A stretch of DNA of 45,510 bases from Spirochaetaceae bacterium. GTDB taxonomy: Bacteria > Spirochaetota > Spirochaetia > SZUA-6 > Bin103. How positions within the stretch are numbered: position 1 is the first letter of the stretch; each line of letters opens with the position of its first letter. The notes below the pieces were generated by a model. The model saw only the letters and a program-made list of their open reading frames with translations. It did no database searches and was not told the origin of the DNA. Shown piece after piece: positions 7,997-16,038 of this stretch. A program made the position numbers and the translations under genes. The stretch lies in the NCBI GenBank assembly GCA_026710565.1, contig JAPOQV010000385.1, positions 1 to 45,510 of the forward strand, read 5' to 3'.

Positions 7997-9652
7997 ATGC
8001 ATGACCTGGACTACGGACCACGGGGCCGCGAGATACTTCGGCGCTTCTACCACAGGGCCAGCGATACGCGCCGCGCCTTCAAGGAACGACAGTGGTGCCT
8101 GCCGCTCGCACCGGGGCCTCACCTGTTCAGCGACTGGCGCTACATCCTGTCCGCTGAGGTGTCGGGAGGGTTTACCTGGGTCACGCGGGAAACGGGAGAA
8201 CCGGTAAGAGTCACCGACGAAAACGACGAACTCACCGTCGAGCCGATCGACGCCGTGATGGATCCCTACGACGTGCCCGAGGGTATTCGCATCTCGGTCT
8301 GCACGGCGGAACGCAGCGACCCGGTCCCGAATCACGAACCGCCCGGGCAGGTGTGCCATTCGCAGGGTTTCTACCGCACCTGGTACCGGCCGATACCTCT
8401 CGGGGCTCCGTACTCCAGCCTGCTCGAAGGGGGCGTGTTTCACGCGGAGTCGGACGACGGCTACTCCTGGCGCTACAGAGCGGCATGCACGTTCGACCTG
8501 TCCGACTGCCCCGATGTCGAGGCATGGGGCCCTTTTCCGGGCGTGTTCGAGGATCCCGTCGCCCCGGAAAGCGAAAGGTTCAAGTTGGTGTTCCAAGGGC
8601 GTTCCACCAAACCGGCGTTCGCCCGGCACCGCCAGGAGGTCCTGCGCGAGTTCGCGGAGAACGCGGAAGGCTTCGATCCGACGGCGCTGTCCTTCGACGG
8701 ACCGGACGGCACGCCGCTCATCCGGCTAGCCCGATACGGGGCTGTGTCTCCCGACGGTCTCCACTGGAAGGTCCTGCGCCAGCCCCTCATGATCCTCTAC
8801 AGCGACGCGGAGAACGTCGTCTATTACGACACGAACCGCCAGAGCTACGTTTGGTTCCTGAAGACCCAGTGGTACGACGGCAGGAGGAGCATAGGCCGGT
8901 CGGAGACCAGAGACTTCAGGCACTGGCCGCTGGCCGAAACGATCATCCATCCCGGTGCCGACCTGCATCCGTCGGACGACTGGTACACGAACGGCAAGAC
9001 CCGGTATCCCGGCACCACCGACCACCATTTCCTGTTTCCCGCCCTCTATCATCACGCCGACGACTCGTCCGACATCCGTGCGTTCAGCAGCATCGACACC
9101 GTGAGCTGGACCCGGATTCCCGGCGGTTCCATCCTTCCGGAGGCCGATCCGAGGGCCTGGGACGCCGGCTTCGTCACGGCGAGCATCGACCTTGTCCCGC
9201 TGCCGGGCGGCAAGGTCGGCCTGCCCTACGGTGGAGCCCGCTACCCTCACAAGTACCCCAGGAACAGGCACACCTGGGACGCGATGAAGAGGGCCTACGC
9301 GCTCTGGACGAAAGAGCGGATCACCGCGCTTGTCGCCGACGAGGCCGGCAGGTTCACCACCCTGCCCCTGCTGTTCGACGGCCGCAGGCTCCGCCTCAAC
9401 TACCGCACGGCCCAGGGGGGCGAGATCCGGGTCGAGGCGGCCGAGAGCCGGAGGTCAGGAGGCCACAGCAAGCCCTTGCCGGGCCGCACCTTCGCCGACT
9501 GCATTCCCCTGGCCGGAGACGAGACGGATCACATCGTCGCCTGGAAGAGCGGCGAAGACCTGGGCCACCGCGACGGACAACCGGTCACCCTGCGCTTCAG
9601 GATGAGATCCGCCAACCTGTTCGCCTTCGAGCTCATCGCCGCCCCGGGCTGA
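7997..9652 (+). CDS. GH32/43-like propeller protein with C-terminal beta-sandwich
   Basis: A 551-residue protein with ATG 7997 preceded by GGAGGCAAG. Propeller-like strands recur: GVFHAESDDGYSWRY, PGVFEDPVAPESERFKLVFQG, AVSPDGLHWKVL, VVYYDTNRQSYVWFLKTQ, RSIGRSETRDFRHWPL. A C-terminal segment from about residue 440 (LLFDGRRLRLNYRTAQGGEIRVE to PVTLRFRMRSANLFAFEL) resembles the beta-sandwich tail that closes many GH32-like proteins of environmental bacteria. No signal peptide is visible. The fold family is clear, but catalytic carboxylates cannot be assigned without structure, so the reaction is unknown. It follows the BNR gene by 19 bp and precedes the Gmad2 protein by 7 bp, so the three are probably cotranscribed. 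Confidence 0.7.
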   Translation: MHDLDYGPRGREILRRFYHRASDTRRAFKERQWCLPLAPGPHLFSDWRYILSAEVSGGFTWVTRETGEPVRVTDENDELTVEPIDAVMDPYDVPEGIRISVCTAERSDPVPNHEPPGQVCHSQGFYRTWYRPIPLGAPYSSLLEGGVFHAESDDGYSWRYRAACTFDLSDCPDVEAWGPFPGVFEDPVAPESERFKLVFQGRSTKPAFARHRQEVLREFAENAEGFDPTALSFDGPDGTPLIRLARYGAVSPDGLHWKVLRQPLMILYSDAENVVYYDTNRQSYVWFLKTQWYDGRRSIGRSETRDFRHWPLAETIIHPGADLHPSDDWYTNGKTRYPGTTDHHFLFPALYHHADDSSDIRAFSSIDTVSWTRIPGGSILPEADPRAWDAGFVTASIDLVPLPGGKVGLPYGGARYPHKYPRNRHTWDAMKRAYALWTKERITALVADEAGRFTTLPLLFDGRRLRLNYRTAQGGEIRVEAAESRRSGGHSKPLPGRTFADCIPLAGDETDHIVAWKSGEDLGHRDGQPVTLRFRMRSANLFAFELIAAPG

Positions 9653-9659
9653 TCGAGCG

Positions 9660-10886
9660 GTGAACGCCGGGTTCGGACGCGTGCGGACGGGATTCGCGCT
9701 CTCGGTTCTCACGCTCGGATTGCTCGTGGTCTCAGCGCAGGCCTGGGCTCAACAGCACACCACCGCGCCCGCGGACGGTGAGCCGCGTCGGCTCACGCTC
9801 GAACAGCTTCGTTATGGCCACTACCGGCTGCCGCTGCTCGGCGACGAGGAGACCCCGATTCGATTCCGCGGCGGACAGGGATCGATCAGGTATGGCGTGG
9901 GTGCGACGGAGCGGGTGGCAGCCGGCCTGGTCGGCGATCTTGTCGCCTTTGGCGACCTGGACGGCGACGATGTCGCTGACGCGGCCGTGGTCGCCTTCGT
10001 CAACACCGGCGGGAGCGGCACGTTCATCCACGTGCTCGCGCTGCGCGACCGCGAAGGCACGCCGGTTCAGGCGGGACGCGAGTTCCTGGGTGATCGCGTA
10101 CACGTGAAGAGCATCGCCATCTCGGGCGGCCACACATTCGTGACGATGGACGCGCACGGTCCAGGCGACGGGTTGTGCTGCCCATCGATCGCAACCATAC
10201 GGGCGTTCATGCTCCGTGGGAGCCGCCTGGTGCCGACGCGGGCCCTGGTGATCGCTTCTCCGCTGCCGGGGGAGACGATCGCGACGGGCGCCGAGGTTCG
10301 GGGAAGTACGACGCACCCGTCCGCCGGCGGTCTGGCCTACCTGGTGCATGACGCCCGGGGCGGTGTGATCGGCGTGGGAAGAATCCCCGTCGACGCGGAC
10401 TCGGGCACTCTCGGAACGTTCGCCGCGCCCGTCAACTTCCTGGCGGGCGACGCCGGACCAGGGCACATCGAGATCGTCGACGTGGACCCAGGCGATGGTT
10501 CTGCGCTGGCCCGGGCTTCGGTGCAGGTCCTGCTCGAAGCGGCGCAGGCGGCTCGCCGGCCGGTCCCACCGCAGATCGTGCTTCAGGCGCCGCTCAGCGG
10601 CGCGCCCGTGGGTACGAGCGTCGAGGTGCGCGGGTGGATCAGCACGATACCGTTCGAGAACAACCTGACCTATCGCGTCTACAGCGAGGGAGGCGTCGTG
10701 ATCGAGCGGGGATGGATCATGGTGGAGGGCGATCTCGGTGAAGCGGGCACGTTCGCGAAGTCGATCACCGTGGCGAGCGCGCATGCCGCCGGCCCGGCTC
10801 GCATCGAGGTACGGGACGTCAGCGAGGCCGATGGTTCGCTGTTCACCAGCACGACGGTGCAGGTGTTTTTCGTGGGCGGCTCGTGA
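9660..10886 (+). CDS. Secreted protein with two Gmad2-like immunoglobulin-fold domains
   Basis: The 408-residue product starts at GTG 9660, 7 bp after the previous gene. MNAGFGRVRTGFALSVLTLG followed by LLVVSAQAWA is a clear Sec signal peptide. Residues about 95-180 hold a DLDGDDVADAAVV motif resembling FG-GAP/dockerin-type calcium loops. Two similar domains follow at about 200-300 and 307-406. Each begins with a 'PLPGETIATGAEVRG' or 'PLSGAPVGTSVEVRG' strand and ends with 'IEIVDVDPGDGSALARASVQV' or 'IEVRDVSEADGSLFTSTTVQV', as in the Gmad2 domain of spore-germination-associated and envelope proteins. It is likely periplasmic or exported. The role beside glycosidases is unknown; binding a ligand or polymer is plausible. 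Confidence 0.65.
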   Translation: MNAGFGRVRTGFALSVLTLGLLVVSAQAWAQQHTTAPADGEPRRLTLEQLRYGHYRLPLLGDEETPIRFRGGQGSIRYGVGATERVAAGLVGDLVAFGDLDGDDVADAAVVAFVNTGGSGTFIHVLALRDREGTPVQAGREFLGDRVHVKSIAISGGHTFVTMDAHGPGDGLCCPSIATIRAFMLRGSRLVPTRALVIASPLPGETIATGAEVRGSTTHPSAGGLAYLVHDARGGVIGVGRIPVDADSGTLGTFAAPVNFLAGDAGPGHIEIVDVDPGDGSALARASVQVLLEAAQAARRPVPPQIVLQAPLSGAPVGTSVEVRGWISTIPFENNLTYRVYSEGGVVIERGWIMVEGDLGEAGTFAKSITVASAHAAGPARIEVRDVSEADGSLFTSTTVQVFFVGGS

Positions 10887-10927
10887 CGGCTACCCGACTC
10901 GGGATCGTGTAAGATCGCGTCCGCTAC

Positions 10928-11971
10928 ATGGCTCTCTGGGTGGGGATTGCGCTCGCCTCGGCGTTGCTGTTCGGAGCGTCGACGCCGCTGAGCAAGCTGC
11001 TCCTGGATCACGTCAGCCCCTTTCAGCTCGCCGGCCTGCTCTACCTGGGCGCCGCCGTGGGCATGGCGCCGTTCGCCGTACGCAGGCGGCTCGTGCAGCG
11101 GGTCAGGAGCCTCGACTCCGGCAACGCTCGCCGGCTCCTGGGCGCGGTGCTGCTCGGCGGCATCGCCGGTCCCGTGCTGCTCCTGTTCGGCCTCCGGGTC
11201 GCCGCTGCGGCCTCGGTCTCCCTGTGGCTCAACCTGGAGCTGGTCGCCACCGCCGTGCTGGGCGTCCTGCTGTTTCGCGACCAGCTCTCAGGCCGGGCCT
11301 GGCTGGGTGCCGGCCTCGTGGTGACATCAGCCGTGCTGCTGTCCTGGGATGGCGGAGCGGCCGGCTTCCTTCCCGGAATGCTGGTGGCGCTGGCCTGCGT
11401 CTGCTGGGGGTTCGACAACCACTTCACGTCGCTGATCGACGGCCTCACGCCGCAGGAAACCACCTTCTGGAAGGGCGCCGCCGCGGGGACTACGAACCTC
11501 GTGATCGGTCTGGCCATCGCGCCGTGGAGCGCGACGCCGCTCACGGTGGCCGGCGCGGTGCTGCTAGGTACCGCCGCCTACGGGGCGAGCATCGTGCTGT
11601 ACATCGCCGCCGCCCAGAACATCGGCGCCACGCGCGGACAACTGGTGTTCTCCGCTGCGCCATTCTTCGGCGTGCTGATCGCCCTGATCGTGCTGGGCGA
11701 ACGGATGAACGCCATGCAGATCGTGGCGGCCGCGGTGCTCCTGGCGGGACTCGGCGTGCTGCTCCGCGAGGGGCACGCGCACCGGCACCACCAACCCGCC
11801 GCCGAGCACGAGCACTGGCACCGCCACACCGACGGCCACCACGGGCACACCCACCCGGGGCGCCCTGTCTGGCTGGGCCATGTGCATCGCCACGCCCACG
11901 ACGAGCTGGAGCACGCGCACCCGCACGTACCCGACGTCCACCACCGCCACGATCACCACGACCACGACTGA
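10928..11971 (+). CDS. EamA/DMT-family inner-membrane transporter with histidine-rich C-terminal tail
   Basis: A 347-residue protein. Residues 1-281 form about ten hydrophobic helices in two EamA repeats (GASTPLSKLLLDHVSPFQLAGL; FSAAPFFGVLIALIVLGERMN), the drug/metabolite transporter fold. Residues 282-347 are a tail with 25 histidines in 66 residues, many as HxH or HH. Such tails bind divalent metals such as zinc, nickel or cobalt, so metal export or metal-sensing control is plausible; the substrate is not known. The gene stands alone, 41 bp after the Gmad2 gene and convergent with the acetyltransferase gene, with a GC hairpin between their stops. Confidence 0.85.
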   Translation: MALWVGIALASALLFGASTPLSKLLLDHVSPFQLAGLLYLGAAVGMAPFAVRRRLVQRVRSLDSGNARRLLGAVLLGGIAGPVLLLFGLRVAAAASVSLWLNLELVATAVLGVLLFRDQLSGRAWLGAGLVVTSAVLLSWDGGAAGFLPGMLVALACVCWGFDNHFTSLIDGLTPQETTFWKGAAAGTTNLVIGLAIAPWSATPLTVAGAVLLGTAAYGASIVLYIAAAQNIGATRGQLVFSAAPFFGVLIALIVLGERMNAMQIVAAAVLLAGLGVLLREGHAHRHHQPAAEHEHWHRHTDGHHGHTHPGRPVWLGHVHRHAHDELEHAHPHVPDVHHRHDHHDHD

Positions 11972-11972
11972 C

Positions 11973-11998
11973 CGGGCGGCCACCCGGGCCTCCGCCCG
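11973..11998. terminator. Bidirectional hairpin between convergent genes
   Basis: CGGGCGG at 11973-11979 pairs with CCGCCCG at 11992-11998 around a 12-base loop that contains CCCGGG. It fills the 27-bp gap between the EamA stop and the acetyltransferase stop and could terminate both transcripts. Confidence 0.5.
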
Positions 11999-12904
11999 TC
12001 AGCCGGCCGGCAGCGTCAGCCGCGACTCGTCGACCACGCTCCACTGATAGCGGTCGGGCCGTCCCGCCGCGTCCGGCATCTCCGGGCTGATCACCGTCGT
12101 GCCGGAGTCCAGCGGCGTACCGTGGGTCGTGCCGCCCTCCGGGGTGCGGAACACGTTGTAGTCCTTCTCCGCCTCGGCCTGCGCCAGGTCGGTCAGGTCG
12201 CGCATGGCGAAGCGCCGGGCGACGGAGTTGCCGACCGCGGCGATCCCCACCAACCGGCGCTCCTCCAGCATGCGCCCCATGCGGTTGAAGTCGGGACGGC
12301 GCGTGCCGGTATAGCTGTGCGGCTGATAGTCGGTCATGGCCTGCGGCACCACCGTGCCGTCGGCCCGTCGCACCTTGACCTGGAGCGGGATGACGCGCCG
12401 GTAGGGCACCTGGCACAGCCACTCGGCGAAGTGGAAGCTGGTGCAGCTCCCATAGGTCATGCCCAGCATCAGGACCTGCGTGTTCAGGGCAAGCATGACC
12501 CCGAAGGCAGAGCGCAGGTCGAACACGGACAGCGCCGGGTCGACCCCGGCGAGCACCTCGGCACGGTGTCCGATGGCGGCGAAGCTGTGACGGAACGCGG
12601 TGCTCCGCAGCGCCCCCGGGTGGGTGCGGGCCGCCTCCGTGATGGCCCCCATCTCGGACGGATCGCTGCGCGGGTCGATGATCGGGTCGTCCTCCACCTC
12701 GTGGGCAAACGTGAAGGTCGGCACCACCAGCGTGCCGCGCTCGCCGATCACCTCCAGCAGCGCGGACACCACGGTGTCGGCGCCTCCCTGGATGCGGCCC
12801 AGCGTCCGCATCGCCGAGTGGACAAGCACCACGTCCCCGTCGTGCAGGCCGGTGTCCCAGAGTCCCCGGTAGATCTCGTCCCGGGTCACCTCGTCCCGAC
12901 TCAT
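11999..12904 (-). CDS. AAC(3)-family N-acetyltransferase (Antibiotic_NAT fold)
   Basis: The product is 301 residues from ATG 12904, whose ATGA overlaps the stop of the upstream reductase gene and implies translational coupling. Family motifs are clear: VLVHSAMRTLGRIQGGADTV, GTLVVPTFTFAHE, RSTAFRHSFAAIGHRAEVL, and LGMTYGSCTSFHFAEW, which matches the conserved His/Glu region of AAC(3) enzymes. The fold acetylates an amino group of aminoglycosides using acetyl-CoA. Members also occur in non-resistance pathways. Here the gene ends a leftward run of amidohydrolase and reductase genes in a sugar-catabolic setting, so an amino-sugar or other amine substrate is as likely as an antibiotic. Resistance should not be assumed. 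Confidence 0.85.
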   Translation of the reverse strand: MSRDEVTRDEIYRGLWDTGLHDGDVVLVHSAMRTLGRIQGGADTVVSALLEVIGERGTLVVPTFTFAHEVEDDPIIDPRSDPSEMGAITEAARTHPGALRSTAFRHSFAAIGHRAEVLAGVDPALSVFDLRSAFGVMLALNTQVLMLGMTYGSCTSFHFAEWLCQVPYRRVIPLQVKVRRADGTVVPQAMTDYQPHSYTGTRRPDFNRMGRMLEERRLVGIAAVGNSVARRFAMRDLTDLAQAEAEKDYNVFRTPEGGTTHGTPLDSGTTVISPEMPDAAGRPDRYQWSVVDESRLTLPAG

Positions 12905-13795
12905 CCGCGCGGCCCCAGTCGATCGAGCTCGGCGACCAGCGCCGCCGGCATCGCTCCCATCGCGGAGGCCTCCGCCACGTCCTCGAGCTGCTCGACGTCC
13001 GCTGCCCCGCTCGACACCGTGCTCACCGCCTCGTCGGCCATGATATAGCGAAAGGCGTTGCGGGCGAGCGTCCCCGGCTCCCGCCGCAGCCGGTCGATCA
13101 CGCACTCAGCGGACCTCCGCTCGCGGTCGGGCAGCGCCGCCAGCGTCTCGCCGCGCTTCGCCTCGTGGCCGAACAGCGCCCCCCAGCGGCGTGCCGACGA
13201 CGATCCCCATGTCCTGCTTCGCCGCCGCGGGGATGACCTCCTCTCGCGCTTTCTGCGATGCCGGATGGTAGTCGTGGTAGACCAGGACGGTATCGAACTC
13301 ACCGGTCTCCGCCAGTCTGGCCAGCAGCGGGATCGCCCGCCCGGTGATGCCGATCGCCTGGCAGAGCCCGGCGTCGCGGGCCGCGCGCAGGCCGTCCAGA
13401 GCCCCGCCCGGCTCCATGATGCGCTCCCAGCCGACCAAGTTGACCTCGTGGACCTGCGCCACGGCCAGCCGGTCGATGCGCAGCTTGCGCAGGCTCGCCT
13501 CCAGGCTGGCCACCACGCTGTCGCGCCGGAAGTCGATGCCCTCGGGGACGAACCCGACCTTGGTCGCCACCTGGAACGGCCGGCCCGCCTGCGCCAAGGC
13601 CGGGCCCAGCAGCTCCTCGCTCTTCCCGTAGCCCGGCGCCGTGTCCAGGTAATTGATGCCAAGCTCGGCCGCGCGCCGCACCACCGCCGCCGCGTTCTCC
13701 TCGTGCCGCTCGGGGTCGGGGCCCATCAGGTAGGCGCCGCCCAGGCTGACCTCGCTGACGGACATGCCCGTCCGGCCCAGCGTGCAGTACCTCAC
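12901..13795 (-). pseudogene. Aldo/keto reductase gene interrupted by a one-base frameshift
   Basis: From GTG 13795 (GAGGAAG upstream) the frame reads VRYCTLGRTGMSVSEVSLGG with the AKR tetrad D51, Y56, K79 and H116 in DTAPGYGKSEE, VATKVGF and AQVHEVNL. After GIVVGTPLGG it leaves the family sequence. The continuation ALFGHEAKRGETLAALPDRE and NAFRYIMADEAVSTVSSGA is found one frame over and ends at 12901. The switch falls at a run of six C (plus strand 13179-13184). Removing one base gives LGALFGHEA and a normal-length protein of about 298 residues. Either the gene is broken or the assembly has one extra base. The stop overlaps the acetyltransferase ATG, showing that an intact downstream frame was the ancestral state. 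Confidence 0.85.
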
Positions 13796-13805
13796 GCGCC
13801 CTTCC

Positions 13806-14810
13806 TCAGTCGACGCCGAACAGGCGCGCGGCGTTGTTCCAGAAGATGTCCTCAACCTCGCGGTCGCCGAGCCGCTCCGACCAGCACGCCCACTTGATCG
13901 AGCGCAGGTGCTCCAGCCCGATCAGCACCGGCCGGATGCCGATGTGCTTCTCGTCCCAGACCGGCGAGTCCTCGTACAGCCAGAGGAAGGCGTCGGCCGC
14001 GCCGGCATGGCGGCCGCGCCCGTGACTGACCGGCAGGTCGGTGCCGTACATGAGCTTGTCGTGGCCGATGATGCGGATGATCGCCTGGTGGGCGATGGGC
14101 TCGCAGTTGGCGCTGGTGTCGAAGTAGAGGTTGTCGAGCCCCGTCAGGTGCGGCAGCCCTTCCAGGTTGTGGGCCGGCTGAAAGCCGCGCGCGGAGTGAG
14201 CCAGGATCAGCTTCATGTCCGGGTAGCGCTCGCAGTAGTGGCGGATCCAGCGGATGTTGGTCGCATCGGCCACCGCCCGCGAGCGCACCATGTGCAGGGT
14301 GATCACCCACCCCTCCTCGTGCGCGACGCGCACCAGCCGCTCCGGCAGGAAGTCCGGGATCTCCGCCTCCCAGGTGGGCTTCACGGACGCCATGGTGTGG
14401 TAGCACTTCAGGCCGTGCAGGCCGAGGCGGCGCACCTCCTGGCGCACCCACTCCGGATCGTCCTCGGGCCGGATGAAGAAGATGCCCCGGAACGACGCGT
14501 CGGCGGCGACCGCCCGCGCCACCCACTCGTTCTGGTCGGTGAACGATCCGTCCCCGCTCGGACTCACGGACGGAATGAACATCGCGGCCATGCGCCGCCC
14601 CGGATGCAGGTCGTCCATCAACTGCCGGTACTCCGGGAGCCCCACGTCATCGGGACAGCCGGGCAGGTCCCAGCCGGTGTCCTGCCGGCGCCACAGGTGC
14701 GTGTGCGCGTCGAAGACGCGGTCGGGCAGGAACGATGCGAGCTCGCGCTCGTAGAACTCCAGGTCCTGGGGCAGAAGCCGGCCTGCGGCCTGAGTGTCGG
14801 TGGTGGACAT
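13806..14810 (-). CDS. Amidohydrolase-family metal-dependent hydrolase (TIM barrel)
   Basis: A 334-residue protein from ATG 14810, preceded by TAGGAGA. It carries the amidohydrolase-2 signature: DAHTHLW (H36, H38), KCYHTMAS, a metal-ligand histidine in VITLHMVRS, ILAHSARGF, and the catalytic Asp in LMYGTDLPVSHG. This subfamily includes decarboxylases, lactonases and hydrolases of small carboxylated compounds. No signal peptide is present. It is followed 10 bp later by the aldo/keto reductase and preceded 11 bp upstream by a Gfo/Idh/MocA gene, so it belongs to a leftward catabolic operon. A sugar-lactone hydrolase role fits the dehydrogenase neighbours but is inference. Confidence 0.85.
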   Translation of the reverse strand: MSTTDTQAAGRLLPQDLEFYERELASFLPDRVFDAHTHLWRRQDTGWDLPGCPDDVGLPEYRQLMDDLHPGRRMAAMFIPSVSPSGDGSFTDQNEWVARAVAADASFRGIFFIRPEDDPEWVRQEVRRLGLHGLKCYHTMASVKPTWEAEIPDFLPERLVRVAHEEGWVITLHMVRSRAVADATNIRWIRHYCERYPDMKLILAHSARGFQPAHNLEGLPHLTGLDNLYFDTSANCEPIAHQAIIRIIGHDKLMYGTDLPVSHGRGRHAGAADAFLWLYEDSPVWDEKHIGIRPVLIGLEHLRSIKWACWSERLGDREVEDIFWNNAARLFGVD

Positions 14811-14821
14811 GCTTGATTCTC

Positions 14822-15901
14822 CTAAGGCCGGTAGCGGGGTTGTCTGGGCGTCCGGTCGCGTTCGAGCCGTACCGTGCTGCCGGTCAGCGGCAGGTCCACG
14901 CGGGCGCCGCCCCGCAGGTGGGACTCGATCGCGGCGAAGATCAGCTCGGTGCCGGCGCGGGCGGCGCGTACGCCGCCGATGGGCGGCTCGCCCGTGTCGA
15001 GCGAGCGGACCAGGTCCTGCACCAGCCGCAGGTTGGCGCTCATCGGCTGCCAGTCCGGGAACGGCACGTCGACGAACGGACTGCGCTGCTGGCCGAGGTG
15101 CTCCCGGCGGCGCATGGAGAACACCTGGTGGTTGGTGACGCGCAGCGTTCCGTCCGCGCAGCGCGCCTCGAACTCCACGTCGCGCCCCGACGGGATCGCG
15201 TAGGCCACGACCCCGTTCTCGAACCCGATCCCGCCGTGCGCGGTGGGTTCGTCGGTGAGCCGGTCGCCCTCCATGGTCCAGTCGCCGTCCAGGAGTTGCA
15301 TCTGCACCCAGCAGGCGCGGCGGTCGCCGTTGAGGAACAGCAGGTTGTCGAAGTAGTGGCTGGACCCGTTGAACAGGGGGTTCGACTGGAGGATGACCGA
15401 GCGGAGCTCACCCAGCTCCCCGCTGTCGATCACGCCCCGCATCGCGTGGAAGCCGGGATGCCAGCGCCGCTGCGTGCCCAGGTTGAAGACCACGCCGTTG
15501 CGCTCGCACGCCTCCACGATCGCGGCCGCCTCCGCCATGGAGGCGGCCATCGCCTTCTCGGCGTAGATCGCCCTGGCCCCGTGCTCGGCGGCATGGACGG
15601 CGATCTCCGCCCGGCCCTCCGGCTGGGTGGCGATGCTGACGATGTCGGGCCGCTCGGCCTCGATCATCTCCCGGTAGTCCACGTACTGTTTCTCGGGCGG
15701 GACCCCGTACTGCCTGCCGACCTCCGCCATCACCTCGGGGCGCAGGTCCGAGCACGCCACCAGGTCGGTGCGATCGCACACGGTGTAGACCGCGGCGTGC
15801 GAGTACGGATAGAGGATGTACTTCATGTCCACGACTTCGTGGTCGATGAAAGCGCCCATGCGGCTGCAGCCGATGAGGACGGCCCGGTATGTGTCCTTCA
15901 T
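14822..15901 (-). CDS. Gfo/Idh/MocA-family oxidoreductase, copy A
   Basis: A 359-residue NAD(P)-dependent sugar or cyclitol dehydrogenase-like protein from ATG 15901. The N-terminus DTYRAVLIGCSRMGAFIDHE is a Rossmann dinucleotide loop with a GCSRMG variant. Residues around 95-125 hold IVSIATQPEGRAEI and IYAEKAMAAS, the family Glu-Lys motif. GTQRRWHPGF and SHYFDNLLFLNGD lie in the substrate domain. The protein is closely similar along its full length to the gene product of 16039-17124, so the two arose by tandem duplication. It ends 11 bp before the amidohydrolase start. Substrate unknown; a sugar acid or inositol-like compound is likely for the family. Confidence 0.88.
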   Translation of the reverse strand: MKDTYRAVLIGCSRMGAFIDHEVVDMKYILYPYSHAAVYTVCDRTDLVACSDLRPEVMAEVGRQYGVPPEKQYVDYREMIEAERPDIVSIATQPEGRAEIAVHAAEHGARAIYAEKAMAASMAEAAAIVEACERNGVVFNLGTQRRWHPGFHAMRGVIDSGELGELRSVILQSNPLFNGSSHYFDNLLFLNGDRRACWVQMQLLDGDWTMEGDRLTDEPTAHGGIGFENGVVAYAIPSGRDVEFEARCADGTLRVTNHQVFSMRRREHLGQQRSPFVDVPFPDWQPMSANLRLVQDLVRSLDTGEPPIGGVRAARAGTELIFAAIESHLRGGARVDLPLTGSTVRLERDRTPRQPRYRP

Positions 15902-16038
15902 GTCTCCGCTCTCCCGATGGACTGCCGCCGGGGGACAGTCGTCGCCAGGAGTCTGTCCGATTTGGCGCGTCAGCGGCAATCGGGCAGACCACTGGCGGAA
16001 GGTGGGGATGGGCCAATGAGCGGAGCCGGAGGCGACGG

